Positions 11,598 to 13,801 of a DNA stretch of 13,801 bases are shown piece by piece; positions within the stretch are counted from its first letter, which is position 1; each line of letters opens with the position of its first letter. The notes beneath the pieces are model-generated. The model made no database searches. It saw nothing but the letters and a program-made list of their open reading frames with translations, and was not told the DNA's origin. Source of the DNA: JAPSGM01 sp036258735 (GTDB taxonomy: Bacteria > Chloroflexota > Limnocylindria > QHBO01); the NCBI GenBank assembly GCA_036258735.1, contig DATADC010000116.1, positions 1 through 13,801 on the forward strand, written 5' to 3'. The position numbers and the translations under genes are program-made.

Positions 11598-13136
11598 TCA
11601 GCGGGTCTGCGGAAAGCCCAGGTCCACCTGGGACGTCGCCGGATCGGGCCAGCGGGCGGTGACGACCTTGGCCCTCGTGTAAAACTGCACGCCTTCCGGC
11701 CCGTACATATGCAGATCGCCGAAGAGGGACGACTTCCAGCCCCCGAACGAGTAGTAGGCCACCGGGACGGGAATCGGCACGTTGATGCCCACCATGCCGA
11801 CCGGGATGTCGAACTGGAATTGGCGTGCCGCTCCACCGTCGCGGGTGAAGATCGCGGTGCCGTTGGCGAAGGGGTTCTGCTCGATCACGCGCACGGCATC
11901 GGTGTATGTCGGCACGCGCACGATCTCCAGGACCGGCCCGAAGATCTCGTTGCGGTAGCACTCCATCTCGGGCTGCACGTTGTCCAGCAGCGAAACGCCC
12001 AGGAAGAACCCGCCGTCGTCCTGCGAGTAGAGCACGTGCTGGCGCCCGTCGGCGCGCAGCGTCGCGCCCTGCGCCACGCCGCTCTCTAGGAACGAGGCCA
12101 CCTTATCCCGATGCTCCCGGGTGATGAGGGGCCCCATCTCGACCCCCTCCTCGGTGCCGGGACCGACCTTGATCTTCGGCAGCCGCTGCTCGATGGCGTT
12201 CACCAGCGGGTCCGCCACGTCGCCCACCGCCACGACCACGCTGATCGCCATGCAGCGCTCGCCGGCGGAGCCGTACGCAGCCGAGACGGCGGCATCGGCG
12301 GCCATGTCGATGTCGGCATCGGGCAGGACCACCATGTGGTTCTTGGCGCCGCCCAGGGCCTGGACGCGCTTGCCGTGCTTCGTGCCGGTCTCGTAGATGT
12401 AGCGCGCGATGGGCGTGGAGCCCACGAAGGAGACGGCCGCGATATCGGGGTGCTCGAGGATGCGGTCCACGGCCACCTTATCGCCGTGCACCACGTTGAA
12501 GACGCCGTCCGGCAGTCCCGCCTCCTTCATCAGCTCGGCCAGGTAGACCGATGCGGAGGGGTCCTTCTCGGACGGCTTGAGCACGAAGGCGTTGCCGCAG
12601 GCGATGGCGTTGGCGAACATCCACATCGGCACCATGGCGGGGAAGTTGAACGGCGTGATGCCGGCCACCACGCCCAGCGGCTGGCGGATCTGGTAGACGT
12701 CCACGCCGCCGGAGGCCTGCTCGCTGAAGCCGCCCTTGAGCAGGTTGGCGATGCCGCAGGCGAACTCGAGGTTCTCCAGGCCCCGCTGCACCTCGCCCAG
12801 GGCGTCGGTGCGCACCTTGCCGTGCTCACGGGTCAGGATGGCGGCGATCTCTTCTCTGTGCTGGTCCACCAGGTTGCGGATGCGGAACATGACGTCCGTC
12901 CGCTTGCTGAGCGATGCGGCACGCCACGCGGCGAACGCGTCGCGGGCGACGGCCACCGCGGCGTCGACCTCCTCGACCGAGGCGAAGTCCACCTCGCGAG
13001 CCAGCGCGCCGGTGGCCGGGTTGTAGACCGGCCCCCGTCGGCCGCTGCCGCCCTCCACTCGCCGGCCGCCGATCCAGTGGTTGACGCGCTCGAGCTCGGT
13101 GCGGGCCGATGGCCCGCGCTCTGCCAGCTGAGTCAT
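11598..13136 (-). CDS. mmsA: Methylmalonate-semialdehyde dehydrogenase (CoA-acylating)
   Basis: The 512-residue protein is an ALDH-superfamily enzyme that oxidises methylmalonate semialdehyde (or malonate semialdehyde) to propionyl-CoA (acetyl-CoA) and CO2 with NAD+ and CoA, in valine, thymine or inositol breakdown. MMSDH signatures are TPFNFPAMVPMWMF (161-174), FVLKPSEKDPSA (184-195), the nucleophile Cys295 in SAGERCMAIS and the C-terminal VGINVPIPVPVAYYSFGGWKSSLFGD. The general-base Glu of ordinary ALDHs (ELGGK) is replaced in ALGGAKNH (260-267), as expected for the CoA-acylating subfamily. I chose the ATG at 13134-13136 because it gives the family's usual start and has a weak GAGG site 10 nt upstream; the open frame continues to 13265 but through the promoter region. 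It is the first gene of the operon. The paralogue IolA cannot be excluded. Confidence 0.94.
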   Translation of the reverse strand: MTQLAERGPSARTELERVNHWIGGRRVEGGSGRRGPVYNPATGALAREVDFASVEEVDAAVAVARDAFAAWRAASLSKRTDVMFRIRNLVDQHREEIAAILTREHGKVRTDALGEVQRGLENLEFACGIANLLKGGFSEQASGGVDVYQIRQPLGVVAGITPFNFPAMVPMWMFANAIACGNAFVLKPSEKDPSASVYLAELMKEAGLPDGVFNVVHGDKVAVDRILEHPDIAAVSFVGSTPIARYIYETGTKHGKRVQALGGAKNHMVVLPDADIDMAADAAVSAAYGSAGERCMAISVVVAVGDVADPLVNAIEQRLPKIKVGPGTEEGVEMGPLITREHRDKVASFLESGVAQGATLRADGRQHVLYSQDDGGFFLGVSLLDNVQPEMECYRNEIFGPVLEIVRVPTYTDAVRVIEQNPFANGTAIFTRDGGAARQFQFDIPVGMVGINVPIPVPVAYYSFGGWKSSLFGDLHMYGPEGVQFYTRAKVVTARWPDPATSQVDLGFPQTR

Positions 13137-13171
13137 CTTGATATCGCCTCGTTCCTGAAGTCCGAGGGTCG

Positions 13172-13177
13172 AGGATA
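13172..13177 (-). promoter_or_regulatory. Probable -10 hexamer of the mmsA operon
   Basis: TATCCT on the minus strand fits TANNNT, with 35 nt to the mmsA ATG, so this transcript would have a short leader and a GAGG ribosome site. The spacer just upstream is filled by the CCGGCC/GGCCGG palindrome at 13180-13194. Confidence 0.4.
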
Positions 13178-13179
13178 CT

Positions 13180-13194
13180 CCGGCCACAGGCCGG
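13180..13194. promoter_or_regulatory. Palindrome abutting the mmsA -10, candidate operator
   Basis: CCGGCC-ACA-GGCCGG is a perfect 6-bp inverted repeat 2 bp upstream of the mmsA -10 candidate, where a regulator would occlude or bend the promoter spacer. A near-identical arm pair sits after gltA (7940-7955), so it may also simply be a common GC-rich hairpin in this genome. Confidence 0.35.
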
Positions 13195-13263
13195 CGTCTC
13201 ATTCCGGGCCAGGGTTGCCAGCCCGCCAGTGCGGTGGCACGCCGAATGCCGCATCGGGCCGGC

Positions 13264-13458
13264 ATGGACGAGCAAGACCGTGCACCCAGGCCGGCGGACG
13301 AGATCGACGAGGAGAGCTACGGCGCGTCCGCAGCCGAATCGGGCGGCCTCTACAACGAGGACGGCCCCACCGCCACGAGCGTGACGGGAGACACCATGGG
13401 CGAGCGCGACGAGGGCGAGCCCGGCAAGGAACCGCCCACCGACCCAGAGTCCGGCTAG
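13264..13458 (+). CDS. Small acidic, disordered hypothetical protein
   Basis: I do not recognise this 64-residue product. It is very acidic (many Asp/Glu, few Lys/Arg, no Cys or Trp), Gly/Pro/Ser-rich and probably unfolded; repeated DE/E-rich patches include ADEIDEESYG and GERDEGEPGKE. Strong G/C preference at third codon positions supports real translation. The start chosen is the ATG at 13264, because the open frame to 13234 adds a basic stretch (MARRMPHRAG) unlike the rest. No Shine-Dalgarno is visible. It is divergent from mmsA (127-bp spacer) and 50 bp before the next small gene. A flexible binding partner or stress-related role is possible, but nothing in the sequence shows it. Confidence 0.6.
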   Translation: MDEQDRAPRPADEIDEESYGASAAESGGLYNEDGPTATSVTGDTMGERDEGEPGKEPPTDPESG

Positions 13459-13473
13459 TCCCCGTACAGAGTC

Positions 13474-13502
13474 TGGACCGATGCCGACGCAGGCGGTATG
13501 GT
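13474..13502 (+). promoter_or_regulatory. Probable leaderless promoter of the small Cys-rich gene
   Basis: TGGACC (13474-13479) and TATGGT (13497-13502) are separated by exactly 17 bp, each matching the -35/-10 consensus in 4 of 6 positions. The -10 ends 6 nt before the ATG at 13509, with no Shine-Dalgarno. It is the most complete promoter of the leaderless kind seen here. Confidence 0.5.
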
Positions 13503-13508
13503 CGGCCG

Positions 13509-13691
13509 ATGGAGGTCTCCCGCACCTGCGCTCTATGCGGTAAGCCCATCGACGTAGGCGAGGCCTGGATGGAGGCGGATGAGGCCGGCGCGCGGCTGGT
13601 CGCGCACTCGGGCTGCGTGTACCGAGACGAGCAGACGCCGGAAGGCCGAGATCGTTGGGTCCCCGGCGAGCGTGTGGTCAGCGCCGGCTAA
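13509..13691 (+). CDS. Small Cys-rich protein with putative zinc site
   Basis: The 60-residue product begins MEVSRTCALCGKPIDVGEAW and contains Cys7-x2-Cys10-Gly, then His33-Ser-Gly-Cys36. This CxxCG...HxxC arrangement looks like a small zinc ribbon or treble-clef site with three Cys and one His. The KPI/GEAW context (C-x-x-C-G-K-P-I) recalls zinc knuckles that precede or bind nucleic acid, but no named family is recognised. The rest is acidic (MEADEAGARL) with a charged C-terminus. The ATG at 13509 is supported by a leaderless-type promoter and the motif position. Its last 14 bp overlap the possible convergent gene at the right edge. Confidence 0.7.
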   Translation: MEVSRTCALCGKPIDVGEAWMEADEAGARLVAHSGCVYRDEQTPEGRDRWVPGERVVSAG

Positions 13692-13801
13692 GCTGCAGGC
13701 CTCCGTCCGCCCACAGTCCGTCCAGGACTGGCGCAACGATCGGGAAGTCCAAGAGCACCGCTCCTCCGGGATTCAGTCCGTGGGGGACTGCGGGATCGGA
13801 G
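13678..13801 (-). CDS. Possible C-terminal end of an unidentified minus-strand protein
   Basis: From the right edge the minus strand reads openly for 40 codons to a TGA at 13678-13680. The translation (middle part NPGGAVLLDFPIVAPVLDGL) has a balanced, protein-like composition and mostly G/C third positions, so it may be the end of a real gene entering from outside the window. I do not recognise a family. The evidence is short and could be chance in GC-rich DNA; the two CAGTCC/GGACTG hairpins fall within it. Confidence 0.35.
   Translation of the reverse strand, partial: SDPAVPHGLNPGGAVLLDFPIVAPVLDGLWADGGLQLSRR
13714..13790. repeat. Two CAGTCC-N5-GGACTG hairpins at 60-bp spacing
   Basis: CAGTCC-GTCCA-GGACTG (13714-13730) and CAGTCC-GTGGG-GGACTG (13774-13790) have identical 6-bp arms, identical loop starts (GT) and an exact 60-bp period. 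The flanks (a GATCGG element after each) are also loosely similar. If the minus-strand frame here is coding, the period of 20 codons makes this a protein-level repeat instead. Confidence 0.5.

Noticed and set aside
10376..11607. Exact 16-mer GCCCGCTCAGCGGGTC at 10376-10391 and 11592-11607
   Set aside because: One copy is at the mmsA stop and the other codes for part of the LLM N-terminus. Both are short GC palindromes with no shared position relative to a promoter or start, so coincidence is likely.
12111..13691. A 526-codon plus-strand open frame antisense to mmsA
   Set aside because: It is His/Val/Asp-rich antisense noise over a clear ALDH; only its last 60 codons, with their own promoter and ATG, look real.
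1..13801. Mobile element, prophage or toxin-antitoxin system
   Set aside because: No transposase, integrase, terminal repeats, att-like duplication or toxin/antitoxin motif was seen; base composition is uniform throughout.

Overview
The window is about 13.8 kb of very GC-rich bacterial chromosome made of tightly packed, mostly housekeeping metabolic genes. The gene set (actinobacterial-type malate dehydrogenase next to citrate synthase, a DUF2332 protein, a mycobacterial-style GH15 trehalase/glucoamylase, an F420-type luciferase-like oxidoreductase and a bactofilin) points to a high-GC Gram-positive-like lineage, either Actinomycetota or a high-GC Chloroflexota. This placement is inference; the window holds no rRNA or other phylogenetic marker. 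I see no transposase, integrase, phage gene, tRNA or CRISPR array.

Layout. (1) 1-1026, minus strand: a bactofilin followed by an overlapping asparaginase-II-family protein that runs off the left edge. (2) 1135-3030, plus strand: a DUF2332 protein, then uracil phosphoribosyltransferase (upp), whose probable -10 hexamer overlaps the upstream stop codon. (3) 3031-3454: a non-coding convergent intergenic region with a long inverted repeat, a small cluster of DnaA-box-like nonamers and a degenerate tandem repeat of about 51 bp. (4) 3455-5557, minus strand: a GH15 glycosidase, divergent from (5) 5639-7932, plus strand: a malate dehydrogenase-citrate synthase operon whose reading frames overlap by 4 bp. 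(6) 7933-8169: an intergenic stretch rich in hairpins and palindromes. (7) 8170-8949: an MBL-fold hydrolase, meeting head-on with a gap of only 3 bp (8) 8953-13136, minus strand: a four-gene operon, promoter-proximal first, of CoA-acylating methylmalonate-semialdehyde dehydrogenase, cystathionine gamma-synthase/lyase-type PLP enzyme, LLM-class oxidoreductase and a four-helix membrane protein. (9) 13264-13691, plus strand: a small acidic disordered protein and a small Cys-rich putative zinc-binding protein. (10) At the right edge, the possible C-terminus of a minus-strand gene.

How the genes relate. Malate dehydrogenase and citrate synthase catalyse consecutive TCA-cycle steps and appear translationally coupled. 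The 8953-13136 operon combines propionyl-CoA-forming semialdehyde oxidation with sulfur amino-acid chemistry; methionine, threonine and valine degradation all feed propionyl-CoA-level intermediates, so a catabolic theme is reasonable but unproven. upp is pyrimidine salvage.

A recurring control feature is that several lead genes (upp, mdh, the MBL hydrolase and the small Cys protein) have a TANNNT hexamer ending 6-10 nt before the ATG and no Shine-Dalgarno, the signature of leaderless transcripts. In contrast, bactofilin, the operon-internal citrate synthase gene and the terminal membrane-protein gene have purine-rich ribosome sites. I did not find a convincing undescribed system. The best candidates for a second look are the 3.1-3.4 kb repeat/DnaA-box region, the structured leader at 7.94-8.13 kb and the small genes at the right end.
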